Origin: Cololabis saira
Lineage: Eukaryota > Chordata > Actinopteri > Beloniformes > Belonidae
Direction: 5' to 3'
Length of the DNA: 64,000 bases
Assembly: GCF_033807715.1 (NCBI RefSeq)
Contig: NC_084592.1
Location: forward strand, 27,131,501-27,195,500
Below the pieces are notes generated by a model that saw only the letters and a program-made list of their open reading frames with translations, was not told where the DNA came from and did no database searches. Positions 49,450 through 62,004 of this stretch are shown here, one piece after another. Position 1 is the first letter of the stretch. Each line of letters begins with the position of its first letter. Both the position numbers and the translations under genes were made by a program.

Positions 49450-52330
49450 GTTTGTTTTGGGAGTGGGAGTTTGTTTAAACGTAGCTGACTTCAACACAGT
49501 TAAAGAAACCCAAAGCTTACCATATATTGTAGGTCAGTAAAAGTGGTGCCTTTTGATTTATCTTTATTGTTAGTAGTGAACTACAGCAGCCTTATGCATT
49601 CTTAGTTACATACACTCTGCAATAGTAAACAGTCAATACTAAAATGTGTTTTTCCTTCAGAGCTGAATAAAATGTCCCACTGTTTATCTGTTGTTGTAGC
49701 TGTTCCTACTTTGCTAGAACATTGGAATTTCATCAGCCTATATTTAGCTTCTCACATGAGGACATATCCAACATGAGGCTCAGCTGATTTAGCTTAAGAG
49801 GATGGCATGGCTCTGAGCAAGGCAAGAGTCAAGAAGTCAGAAAAGTACAACATCCACAATAGATGATATCTTTTTAGTTAATTTTTTGGAGATTTTCAGC
49901 ACTTCTATAAAACACAAAAAGAGTTGCGCGCCTTTGTTGGGTTTGGGTTTCAATTGCCATTGCAGGTGCCGCACAGCTCTCGGCCACAGATTAGTGGCTT
50001 TGTTTGTTCTTTGCTATTGCATCTCTTGCTTTTATGTAAAACTGTGGATGTATCTGAAGAACAAGTAGCAGAATGCAGTGTGACATGTAACTGATGCTGT
50101 GGTTGGGCCACAGTAAATACATAAAAAGAAAAATCAGCAATGGGAAATATGGCAAATGCTCAATATTAAATTTTAGACGAAATTATGTAACTTTGGGATG
50201 GGGCTTTGTGATACTGGACAATATTAGAAACATGATTTTATGTCTAAAAGTTTCCAATAGGTCTCCAAAGTATTTAAGACTCTGGTATGCACTGTTGTTT
50301 TCTACCATAGTCCCTTTCAATTTGATCATTAAGGGGTGCTAAAGTCTAAAATGACACATTGTGACTCTTGGAAAATCAATTTCATTGATTACATTTGCTT
50401 TGGTTACATCCAGACAAGAAACTTTCGGAGAAAGACATTCATATCGGATTGTTGCCTGATTTTATGCAGTAGAGTTCCTACGACTGCAAATCAGAACATC
50501 TCTGGGTAAACTTGTAGTCATCCAGGACATGGTAATCCTAAGATCTGAAATAACAAGCAACTTGACCCCTTTCTTTGCTTCTTGAAAACATTTTACTTTG
50601 GCTGCTTCGTTTCTGATCTTGAGAAGTGCCAAGAAAAGTCCAACTGCCTTTTATCTACACCTTTAGGATTAATGCAGATGGCAAGTATGGAAGAGTTGTG
50701 TTGAATAAATAAGATGCCACATAAATTACAAATAGACTAGTTACATCTTGAAATAAAAAGTTGAATCTTATGGCAATAATTTCATGGCCTTATCATGGTG
50801 CTCAGAGTCACTGCAAAGACTTCCCTTTTGGGCTGTTTTGCTGATGCATAACTTCCCAGACTTGTACAGGATCTCTGCATAGAAAGTCTCAGCGACAACA
50901 CGCACATGGACACACACCATCTGGCTGCAATTGTGCAAAGCGGAAACACACATGTTAGAGTATCATTGTACCAACTGGTGGTGTGTTTTCTTGGATATTC
51001 ACACAATAGGCTCTATTTGTGTGAAAGTGCCTGCGGCAGCAAACTCTGCCCTCAGAGCAAATCCACAATCTGCATTTAGAGCCTCAAACACCAGTCTGTT
51101 GTTTCCTCTTCCCTCATTCATAGATGGAGCTTTGGATAGCAGGTAGTCCCCCCCCCCCCCCCCCCCCCCGAGAGTTGCACAATGGTATGTCACTGGTGAA
51201 GTTACAGTTTGGAGCAGAACTGAGAGGATTCTGAGATCCCTTGCAGTCTCCCTGATCGGTGGTTTAGTCTGGGCATGTGGACTCTGTATTTCTTGGGCCT
51301 GTACAGACAGACTGTAATTTTTCCTTTGCCTTTGCTGTTTATACTAGAAAAAAGCTTTATACAGAAGTGGACAGTGGTGGCACAGCTCAGCTCTCTGTGT
51401 GGGACTCTAGTCGGTAATAATTTTTTAAGGCAGGATTCAGCTATTAAACACTGGTCAGTGGACTGCAAACATGCAGCGCTTGTCTAGTCTTGTTAAGACC
51501 TCAACAATTTTACCCTAAAATGATTCACCCATTCATAGATGTATCTACACATGTATCTACACAGTGCTTCTCGGTCAGTACTGTTTTGTTTTTTTTACCC
51601 TATACAATGCATTTTCTTCGATCATACGCATAGTTGTGAGGTTAATTGTCTTGCCCAAAGACACTTGTGTAAGATCTCGAATTTGGTAACATAAAGCTCC
51701 TCAGACTTACTTTTTTCTCTTTTAATTTTATCCTGTATAATTTTGAGGCAACATGACTGAAAGGCCAATGCAGCATGGTCCAAGAAGGATAACTAGATAC
51801 GGAAAAAAAAGACATAGGCTTTTCTTAGCCTTGGTTGAAGAGAAGGACAAAGAGATGATTTTTGTTTTTGTTGATGTTGCATTTGATGGACAGATTGGCT
51901 GGGTACATGAATACATCAGTCTCAGATATGTCTTCTGTCTTCACTTCCTACCATTTCCCTTTTTTTCTCTTGCTCCATTTGAGCCTACCCCCTCCTTTTT
52001 TTTCTCTCTCTCTCTCTGTCCATAGCTGTATATGGCATTAAAAAAGGAAGGTCCACAACTGGACCCTCTGGTCTTGGCTAATGGAAGCAGACTTGTCTCT
52101 TTGTGTAAATATTTGCAGAAGGATTATAGATGGTCCTACGCATTGCATTCAAGGTGGAGTCTTGCTCTGCTTTTGGGCCACATTAGGGCAAAGAATGGTG
52201 TTGAGGGTGGCTTTGATGTGACATATCAGCTGTGGTCATGCTACATGACATAAAATAATATAATGTGGCTGAATTGGATGAGACATGTAGTGTATTAACA
52301 GGTACTGATGATTCTCTCTGTCTGTGGTTT
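49450..52330. other. Intron, little recognised
   Basis: Holds the poly(C) run at 51148-51169. The rest is unrecognised AT-rich DNA ending in the acceptor of the exon at 52339. Confidence 0.45.
51148..51169. repeat. Poly(C) run of 22
   Basis: Uninterrupted 22 C residues, which would be poly(G) on the minus strand. Confidence 0.95.
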
Positions 52331-52338
52331 CTCAACAG

Positions 52339-52380
52339 GCATCAAGCAGTGACCTCCCTGTCAAACATGTAGACACCATG
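52339..52380 (+). CDS. tns1-like: Tensin linker exon
   Basis: A 42-nt, 14-codon phase-0 exon after the acceptor ctcaacag, with donor gtgagt at 52381. It reads ASSSDLPVKHVDTM. With the next exon it forms a VKHVDTM-GSTKS junction, which corresponds to the RRIEHLGSTKSL region of tensin-2 between the C1 and phosphatase domains (family knowledge). The upstream tract is pyrimidine-rich (tctctctgtctgtgg). Like the previous exon it is a multiple of three, so it can be a cassette exon. No function beyond linker can be read from it. Its Ser/Asp-rich content suggests a flexible, possibly phosphorylated segment (inference). Confidence 0.78.
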
Positions 52381-52384
52381 GTGA

Positions 52385-54355
<1,971 letters not shown>

Positions 54356-54359
54356 TCCG

Positions 54360-54718
54360 TACACAGATGAGAAAACGACACGGGAGGGAAGGAGGGAGGC
54401 AAAAGTTGAACATCAGGGGGAGAGATAAATAGGTTGTAAGCAGAGTGGGAGGGAGGGGGGGGAGGGGGGCCAACACACAGACAGAGAGGGAGAGAAGGGA
54501 GAACACGGGTCTCGTCCAGAGGGACGAGAAGAAGAGCGCTGTGGAGGAGCCGGGCCTGAGCCACAGAGGGCCACTGAAGGCATCTGCCCGAAATAGATCC
54601 CCTCTTTTTTTTTCCTCCTCCTTCCACTCCTCTGCTGTCAGAGGAAAGGAAGAAGTTTCAGCCAGGACACTTCACTGCTGCACACACAGCAGTCAGACGC
54701 AGCAGGAGCTCTCCAGAG
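54360..54718 (+). promoter_or_regulatory. Putative second internal promoter/leader, G-rich
   Basis: Purine-rich sequence directly upstream of the candidate start at 54719. It includes the run at 54447-54469 with four G-tracts separated by single A residues (a G-quadruplex pattern), then GAGA repeats, and then a GC-richer leader (gaggagccgggcctgagcc). The surrounding intron is AT-rich. The promoter role is inferred from composition and from the downstream exon. No core promoter element was identified. Confidence 0.33.
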
Positions 54719-54802
54719 ATGGACCGAGGAGGGTCTTTAAGGAGGCGGCTCAACTCCCTGAGGGGGGCATGGCGATGGAGTACGGGCTACCTTTTCAGGA
54801 AG
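54719..54802 (+). CDS. tns1-like: Putative alternative first coding exon (MDRGGSLRRRLNSL...)
   Basis: An ATG (G at -3 and +4) opens 28 codons and ends at AAG|gtagga in phase 0, the phase needed by the exon at 59856. The peptide begins MDRGGSLRRRLNSLRGAW, continues with a Trp/Tyr/Phe-rich segment, and ends in LFRK. It is strongly basic with interspersed aromatics, and so could bind acidic membrane lipids (inference). Spliced to GSTKSSKS it would give a tensin lacking the C1 domain and both linker exons. The preceding 300 bases are GA/G-rich and CpG-containing, as expected for an untranslated leader. The donor gtagga is weaker than those of the constitutive exons. I do not recognise this peptide from a named isoform. 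Confidence 0.5.
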
Positions 54803-54809
54803 GTAGGAT

Positions 54810-57800
54810 GCGGCGGATGGATGGATTTAGTCAAACGCAGCTTCTCTTTGCTCATCTGCTCTTTCAGCACTGGTTTTTCTCTTTGTCCCGTAAAAGTTTC
54901 TCAAATCCCTCGTAGATTTTTTTTTTTTTTCCACCCCCAGCGTCTTTTGCCCTCCCCTCCTCCCTCCTTAGCTGCCTTGCTCTTTCTCAGATGGTTAATT
55001 TGTATGGCCTGCTTGTAAAGTCAACCTCCCCAGATGGTTTTCATCTGGAAGCGGGGTCTGCAGGACCCCCACCCCCCCACAGGGTCCAGGTCCTCCTCTG
55101 CCCTCCATACCAGTACATGGTTTTTAGGATGCAGGTTGGGTGTTTCTGAGCTGGAAAACTCACGTGAACACAAAATTAAACGTTTCAGATTTGTACTCTT
55201 TTTAGCGTAATTGCTTCTCATTTATTAAGATGCCGAAAATAAAAACCAAGAAGATACGCCGATTATCGTAATCTTCCTCAGTTGAGTGCTCTGGATGCAC
55301 AGAATCGTGATGCTTCAGCATTTTTTTCAGACAAAAGAACAAGAAACTCTTTGAGCACAGTGAAAGTTATTGTCTTTACTGACCGTGACTTAATTGCAGT
55401 GCTTTTATTTAGCCAGATGGTTGTACTTTGACTCAAATCTTTCAGATCGTAAAATCCACTACACACCAGTTCAGACTAATTTGAAGCCAGAACTATGGTT
55501 TAACTGTTTTTTGCATCACAAGAGAAATGACAGCTCCTCAGAACTCGATTGCTGCGTCTAGTTTAGGCTGTTGGCATGCACACCAAGTCGTGTGTTGCCG
55601 TACGTTTATAGGAATTTCTCTTGCCACTCGTGCACTGGAGGATGTTTGGAGCTCTTGAGTGGTTATTTCAAGTAATTTGTGCCTTTTTCTTCCTCTTGAC
55701 ACTGACGCAGTACCACTCAGCGAGGACGGTGCATGTCCTTCGTCTGTCTCTGAACCCTCTCTTTTGGGGGTTGTTTCTTCCTCATTCATCTCTGTCCCCC
55801 TCTGGCAACTCATTGCACTTTATAGCTCCACACAACATGCTGAAACAATTAGGCAAAAGTGCAGACAGAAATTGAGCAGGGGGGTTGTTTTGTGTCACCT
55901 CAGCCGGGCAACAGTCCCATGTGAACAGTTGGGTGTGGGATGGAGCAAAGACACGGAATGCGGAATATCTCAAAATAAACGGGTTGTGCTGGCAGCACGC
56001 CACATCCTTCAACATGTTTGTTTTTGTGCCCATGAGAGTGCACCCATACAGTTTCCCTTTGCTGAAGCTAATATCTGTGATGCCTCACAACATGTTGAGA
56101 CTTCTTGTGAGTTTTGGAAACCTACTCTTTTTAAAACACAAATATGGTTTTGAGATATTTGAATAGTTTAAAAGAACCATGAAGACACATTGAGACTCCT
56201 CTTCTGCTACAGCCCTGAGAGTGGCATCAGTGAGTGTGATATTACAGAAGTTATGCATCATTTGTATTGTTTTCTGCTCCCAGATACCGTGAAAGATGCC
56301 TGAAGTGGGATTTTCTCTAAACGGCTTTTACTTGGGGCGTATTATAATGACATAGTCGCTTACGTAAAATATCTTAAACATTTTCATGTAGGGCTTTTAA
56401 GAATGAATTGGATCCAAATTGAAATCACAGTTTCAAATAGTAACTAAGTAAATAAACAAATCACTAGGACTCCACTACACTGTTTATTATGCAGCATGAC
56501 AGATGAAGGTGTAAAATGTAGCCACTCACTGGTTTTACAATCACAACGTCTAGACACATACAAGTGGGGGAAGCGTACAATTTCATTATGGTCTTCAAAG
56601 AGATGGCCATCGTTCAACCCAACAGCACAGTTGAAACACTGGTCCCAAAGAACATCAGTTATCAGAACTATATCTATTTTAGTTACTGTTTCAAAATCTC
56701 ATGCAGAATCTATGAAAAAAAATGATGCAGAGCGAAGCAGCATTGTCCTTCTGCCTGTAGACTGAGAGCTGTCAGGTATGAGGAGGTGTCAGTCACAGAT
56801 TTATTTCAGCCACTTTACATTTGTTGACAGCGCCACTTCCAGCGTGAGTTTATAAGGTAACTTTTCTGCTGTAAACATACAGCTACGGCTCTAGAAACTG
56901 AATGTCTGATTTTTTTTAAAAGACAGGTGTAAAGACAAACGGATCAGACCATTTCCCCTGGATCTCCGGTTTTACCAGTGTTTTTGATTAAAAACCATTT
57001 TTGTTTTACATTTATTTTCTGGTTTATAGTATGACACGTTCGCTTTTTTTTTCCATAGGATAAAGGAGATCCTAAACTGGAGCTAAACTGACCTATTTTA
57101 CATCTTCCCAGTAGTATAAGAGCAAATCATTAACCTCATCAAAACTCCTCTCATCGCCTTCAAACTGATTAAGAAATAGTGTTACACCCAAATATGAGTG
57201 CATTAAGCCAAACTAAAGATTAGATCAACTTTTCCACAAATAGCAACAGATTTTGCTTTTTTAGTTCATTCAGATGAATGCATGATTTGGGGATGATAAA
57301 GAAGGTACCAGAAACCACTTTTGTCCATAAGAAAAAAAAACAAAGGTAAATGTGGTTTTACTTGAAAAAGTATTTTTAGTTGTATTTTACTGCTATTTAC
57401 ATAGTTACAGTAGCACATCGCTTCCCCCTTCAAGGAAGCTTTTCACTCCACTTTTTAAATGATCAAATATTACATATTTAATTGGTGAATGGCTGCTATT
57501 TAATTGATTATTTTTGACTGTTATTTTTTCTGTTTTGACCGATTAGCTGACCCTTTCCTTCAGGATGCTGCTATCAGATGTGTTGCTCTTAATCAATCAA
57601 AAACAAAATCTGTGTTCTTCACTCGCAGTCACAAAGTGAAACTAAAAATTATTATTATTTTTTTTATGTTTTCTGTTAGTCATAGTTAAGCATTGCCCTG
57701 CTCTTATGCTTTATAGACTTTCATGACCTTTGTGGTGAAGTTAGGAAAGTTATTTGCAGATTAATTTCTGGTCATGCAGAACTTTACATAGCGGTACATT

Positions 57801-58030
57801 GCTTTTCTTTTAAGTATTAAAGGTATGGTAAGGGATTTCTGTATCCAGCAACATCTGCAACAAAACATCAACACATGGAGAGCTAAGTCCTTAGCACCCC
57901 CACCACCCCCTCTCCCTCAGTGCTCCCAGTGCTGCCTTCTATCTTACTTGGCGTACAAAAGTGCAAACTCTCGCTCTACCAATGATTGGCTGGAGCAACA
58001 TTTGTTTTGTTTTGTTTTTTGTTTTTTTCT
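54810..58030. other. Intron, little recognised
   Basis: Unrecognised sequence. From about 57815 (TTAA, then AGGTATGGTAAGGG) a possible repeat start is seen, without a matching right end. Confidence 0.4.
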
Positions 58031-58039
58031 TTTCTATAG

Positions 58040-58063
58040 TTCACAAAAATGGCAACTAAGGAG
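58040..58063 (+). CDS. Possible in-frame 24-nt microexon
   Basis: A long pyrimidine tract ending ttctatag is followed by 24 bases and then gtaagg. Read in phase 0, the bases give FTKMATKE with no stop. Inserted between the exons at 52380 and 59856 it would keep the frame. It also contains an ATG in a good context. The size and splice signals are typical of a microexon, but such coincidences occur by chance in AT-rich introns, and repeat-like sequence lies on both sides. It is offered as a candidate only. Confidence 0.2.
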
Positions 58064-58325
58064 GTAAGGAGATACTGAATGTGCCAAAAAAAAAGGGTTC
58101 TGGATTAGAGATAACATTTTGATGACAGGGAAATAGATGTGAATATCGAATAGGCCGGCAGAGTAGATATTGCCATATCGATATTTTTGCCAAAATGACA
58201 ATATGATATTTTGCATAAAAAAATGGTTTCAAAATCAACTTAGACTATTATTGCTTGGAGTGATGCTGTATTGTTGTGTACTTCCCCTCAGCCAATGATT
58301 TTTTTTTTATAAACATGTATTATCA

Positions 58326-59181
58326 CGGGCACTGGTAGTGCAGCCGTCTCACAGCAAGAGGGTCCTGGGTTCAATTCCCGCCGGGGACGCTGTGGGCGCT
58401 GAAGTGCGTGTTAGTTCCCCCATGACTTCAGCGCCCACACCCTGGGTGGGGTTGGCGAAAGGGCCTTTCTGTGTGGAGTTTGCATGTTCTCCCCGTGTTC
58501 CTTTGGGTAGCTAATGTGAGTTACCCTCACAAAAACATGCAACAGTCCTGGGCTATACAATGCCCCCTCTGGCCAGCCGGGGCGCCAGATGGGGTGGGGA
58601 GGATCTGGCCGGAATAACGTGATCCTTCCACGCGCTACGTCCGGCCAGAGAAGCCCCACCCTGTCTGGTGTAAAGAAGCGGCCTGATCACTCCTCAGGTT
58701 AAAGGAGCTTGAGGCCGGATTGTGGCAAGATTTATGAAGAAAATCCGTATACATTTTAAGTTTTCTAGTAATAATGTCAGATGAAGCGTTCCAAACCAAA
58801 AAGAATGAGCCCTCTAGTGTATCTCTCCTTTGCCTTGAACAGGCTGTGTGCTGCAAAATGTGCTGCAATTCGGTCCCGAATTTCCCGCGCTGTCCTGCGG
58901 ATGTGACGTCACATGACGCTGCATGCGCGTTCTCCCCGTTCTCCCGTGCCGGCTTCACTGTTGGCTGCAGTACCCCCAACGGCCGTCGTGGTGAAGGGTG
59001 GCGCTAGAGAGTCTAATTTCTTAAAAGGAGCCTCAAGCTCCTTTAAGGAGGAGACCTGAGCTCAGTGCAGGGCCCTCCCGGGGTTGGTAGAGGGGAGGAA
59101 TATCCAGGACTGTCACTTAGGTGGAGCACTGGGTGGTGTAAATGGGGAAAAAAAATCGGGGATAAAAAATATAAAAAAACA
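58326..59181 (+). mobile_element. SINE-like retroposon (copy B), split by a MITE
   Basis: The head GGGCACTGGTAGTGCAGCCG with an A-box-like TGGTAGTGCAG, and GGTTCAATTCC at 58368-58378 as a B box, suggest a tRNA-derived promoter. The A-rich tail ends at 59181. The exact 15-bp duplication AAACATGTATTATCA flanks it (58311-58325 and 59182-59196). It is the same family as copy A (43263-43776). Bases 58703-59042 are a later insertion. Confidence 0.88.
58703..59042. mobile_element. TTAA MITE nested in the SINE
   Basis: A 340-bp element with perfect 13-bp ends: AGGAGCTTGAGGC at the left and GCCTCAAGCTCCT at the right. TTAA flanks both sides (58699-58702 and 59043-59046). Copy A of the SINE shows the uninterrupted site with a single TTAA (reverse complement around 43391-43400), which demonstrates insertion with TTAA duplication. 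This is typical of piggyBac- or Kolobok-type elements. No ORF of note. Confidence 0.9.
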
Positions 59182-59855
59182 AAACATGTATTATCATTCG
59201 GCTGCTCATTGGATCAATAAAGCTGAATATAAAAGAAAAGAACTGACCCACAGACACGTTCAGTGGGCAGAGCAGCCGGATGCTCATCCTGGTTATCCAG
59301 TCAGTCTGACCTAATGTATTTTGATAGATGACACCCCCTCATGTGTTCATGTGACCCAGGCACCACAGGAGAGTGAGAAAGTTCGCATGAACTCTGAACC
59401 ACCCCATCCTCGAACTAGTGAGGGGAGGCGAGGCCTGCTGGACCCAAACACAGTCATACTTACCAGACATACTTGTTCTACAAGAACCTCTGACTTTTGC
59501 TGGATGAAAGTGTCATGTCAGCCTGTGCTGAAGTAGTATTAGACTGCCTTTCAAGCTGCATGGTTTATCTGCAGGTGTGTGAGAGACCTCCTAATAAAGT
59601 GGGAAACTGTTTGGAATTTGGATCTCAAAGAGACGATTCCTTGCAAATGACTTACAATGAGTTACATACATCAGGCTCATTTCAGTGTTATTGAAAACTG
59701 CTGTGTCAAAGTGCATTATGTCAAAAACAATCGTCCTACACCATCTTCTCCAAATCAGGAGTTTTCTAGAATTGTTGCTACCTTTATCTATTCACTTCTC
59801 AAACCATGTTGAGGAAATGCTTCTACATGAAGATCTTTTTCTGTGTCATTTGCAG

Positions 59856-59905
59856 GGTTCGACAAAATCCTCAAAGAGCGTGGACTCACGGCGCAGACCA
59901 TCAAG
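59856..59905 (+). CDS. tns1-like: Tensin exon with conserved GSTKS segment
   Basis: A 50-nt exon after the acceptor gtcatttgcag, with donor gtagag at 59906. It enters in phase 0 and leaves with two bases of an Arg codon that the exon at 63900 completes. It reads GSTKSSKSVDSRRRPSR: a Ser/Lys start followed by a basic stretch with an R-x-x-S type site (RRRPSRS), a plausible basophilic-kinase target (inference). GSTKS followed by a basic run and then the phosphatase-like domain is the arrangement seen in tensin-2 (family knowledge). All three candidate upstream joins (52380, 54802 and the microexon at 58040-58063) are phase 0 and fit it. A different frame here gives a longer open reading frame, but that frame lacks tensin similarity and does not splice in frame. 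Confidence 0.85.
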
Positions 59906-60827
59906 GTAGAGTCTTTCCTCATCCTCTGTTTTCAGTTCTCTCCTGTTTCCTTATCCGTCTTTTCCTATTCCTCCTTTTCCATAAAAGGCTTCATTTGCCT
60001 TATTGGTCATTACCAGAAGGATAATGAAGAAGGTAAAGCGAATGTTAATGTCAGCTTTAAACATCCTCAGTCACACACTTGATATGCAAAGAATTTGAAC
60101 AATGAACAGTTGAAGAGTAATGTGATATTTGCCGATTTAACCAGGGGGAATCGGCAAAACAACGTGCCTCTCGGTTGAACTGGACCTCTCGCTGTTTTGT
60201 TGGACAAAAAGATATTTGGTGTCAACCCCTTTTAACCCCATCCTTAATGAGTCACAGATGTTGTCAGTTGTATAATTAATGTGCAAAAATGTGACACAAC
60301 AGCCCATGTTGATGTACTCTGCAGAGCTTGGATGACAGTTTGACGGCTGCAAATTAATGTGATGATAAGAAGTAATGAAAACAATTCAACACATTATAGA
60401 TCCATACTTTTAACAGCATATACAGAGAATGTTTGAATTCATGGATGTGATGATTAGCTTATAAATGATTTATATTCACGTAAGTGGACTTTAACCTCTT
60501 GGAAACCAAAAAAAAAAGAAAGAAAGGATACTGTTGCAACAAGTGGAATGAGCAGGAACAACTCTAAACAAAATGGACAAACTTGGAGCAACGAGGAGCT
60601 AAAATGTATCATAAATATTTGGTCTTCAAGCACGTTCATGTCCCCGGTCAGGTTGAGAGCTATTCCACATCCAATGTTGAAAGATCAATTTGAACACCAA
60701 ATGAACTAAGACTTTCTACCTGCATACAATATTAAAGGTGTAATTTTCTGCTTTTCTGCAAGAACCAAGCAAAGTATATCAGAACAAACTTAAGGTATAT
60801 ATTTGGGGAATTTAGTAACTGGGGTTT

Positions 60828-61293
60828 TTTGTGAAAAACAGGTTTTTTCTTGCTTTAACATATATAAAGTGGTCTCCCCTCAGCCTGCCAACTCAGAGAA
60901 AGAGGAAAGCAACCAAATTCTGCAGTGTCTGTACAGCCGCCCGGATGATCCATCCAGTGTGATGTGGATCTACGAGCCGTTCAGATTTGCATCGGTTGGC
61001 CTCCGATGCGTGAAACCACGCCCACAACTAACTCCGCCGGCCGGAGCTTCCACCATTTTTTCGTAGCGGTGTATCGCATCATTCAGGCAGCCAATCAGCA
61101 CAAAGCCTCATTGTCATAGCCTCCCCGCCCACTCAGAATCCCTCATAGATAAGGAGGTTAGAGAATGAGAAGATAAAGACATGGCTCAGAGGCTGAATTT
61201 CTAATTTATTTAGCAAAAAAAATCAAAAGCCTGTTTTTTAAGACATTCAAGGCCTGTTTAAAATAGGTATTAGATGACATAATAGGTCCCCTT
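60828..61293. mobile_element. Second, shorter copy of the 30808-37677 MITE family
   Basis: Near-identical blocks match the split element in the same order (ggtctcccctcagcctgcc at 60870, gcatcggttggcctccgatg near 60991, cgtagcggtgtatcgcatc near 61061). It ends cataataggtcccctt before TTAA (61294-61297). It lacks the internal segment that in the other copy starts after cacaactaac (near 31048), joining directly to tccgccgg. The left inverted repeat is degraded, and similarity begins only near gaaaaacaggtttt. Confidence 0.7.
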
Positions 61294-61783
61294 TTAAGTG
61301 GTGCATACATGTAGCATATATATTTTCATACTCTCAAAAGTAGTGCAACTGTCAAATTTCCACAACTCTCTTTAAATATATATTTTGGAGCTAACGCATC
61401 ACACATGAACTGAATGGTTCCCCAGACGCACTTCACTACAACCAAGGAGAAAAATCATCCTCCAGTTAAGTGTTTTTCTCCCCAACTGTTGACCCCTGGG
61501 AAGCTCTGGCAGCTTGATTTACAATATTTGCACTAACACAACACTTTTATTATGCGTCGGATGAAAGTGATGTTAGAACCACCTGACAAATGCGAGATAA
61601 ACAGTCACATTTTAGCCCCGCTTTCGCTCTCCAAACACTCCACGGATGTTGTTTGCTTATCATGGCTATCGCGTGTTTGGTGTAGAGCAGGTGTTTGAGT
61701 GGACTGGTTGCAGTTTATAAGATCTTATTGCAGTTTTGTGTCACTAAATTGCACACCCCAATCTTCTAACCATATTTACTTAA

Positions 61784-62000
61784 AGGAGACATACTGTATT
61801 ATGTCCTTTTATAAAAAGAAAAAAAAAAGTTGACACTTTCCTGAGCTCATGCTTTGGTGAAAATACCTCTGAAATATAGAAAAAAAGCAACTCTTTAAAA
61901 CATATGTACAGTTCTGTTCATAGCAGCTGGTTTTAGAGGGTGGGGTTACACAGTTGACTTGACTCCACCCATCTCCTTTGTTGGGAATGCATCTTTTGAG
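61784..62000. repeat. TTAA-type fish MITE, decayed
   Basis: Starts after TTAA (61780-61783) with AGGAGACATACTGTATTATG, close to the ends of the 30808 element. It continues with a block (ttctgttcatagcagctgg, then gttgacttgactcc) shared with 25140-25280. The right end was not found. Confidence 0.5.
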
Positions 62001-62004
62001 CTTC

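Noticed and set aside
51753..52025. Plus-strand open frame starting MTERPMQHGPRR
   Set aside because: No family recognised. It ends in low-complexity Phe/Ser from a pyrimidine tract.
58326..58400. Functional tRNA gene
   Set aside because: The A- and B-box-like motifs belong to a SINE head with target duplications. No full cloverleaf was found.
59843..60082. Open frame reading GFDKILKERGLTAQTIK across the exon at 59856
   Set aside because: It uses a different frame from the tensin exon, has no splice-compatible continuation, and the in-phase frame gives the tensin-like GSTKSSKS segment.
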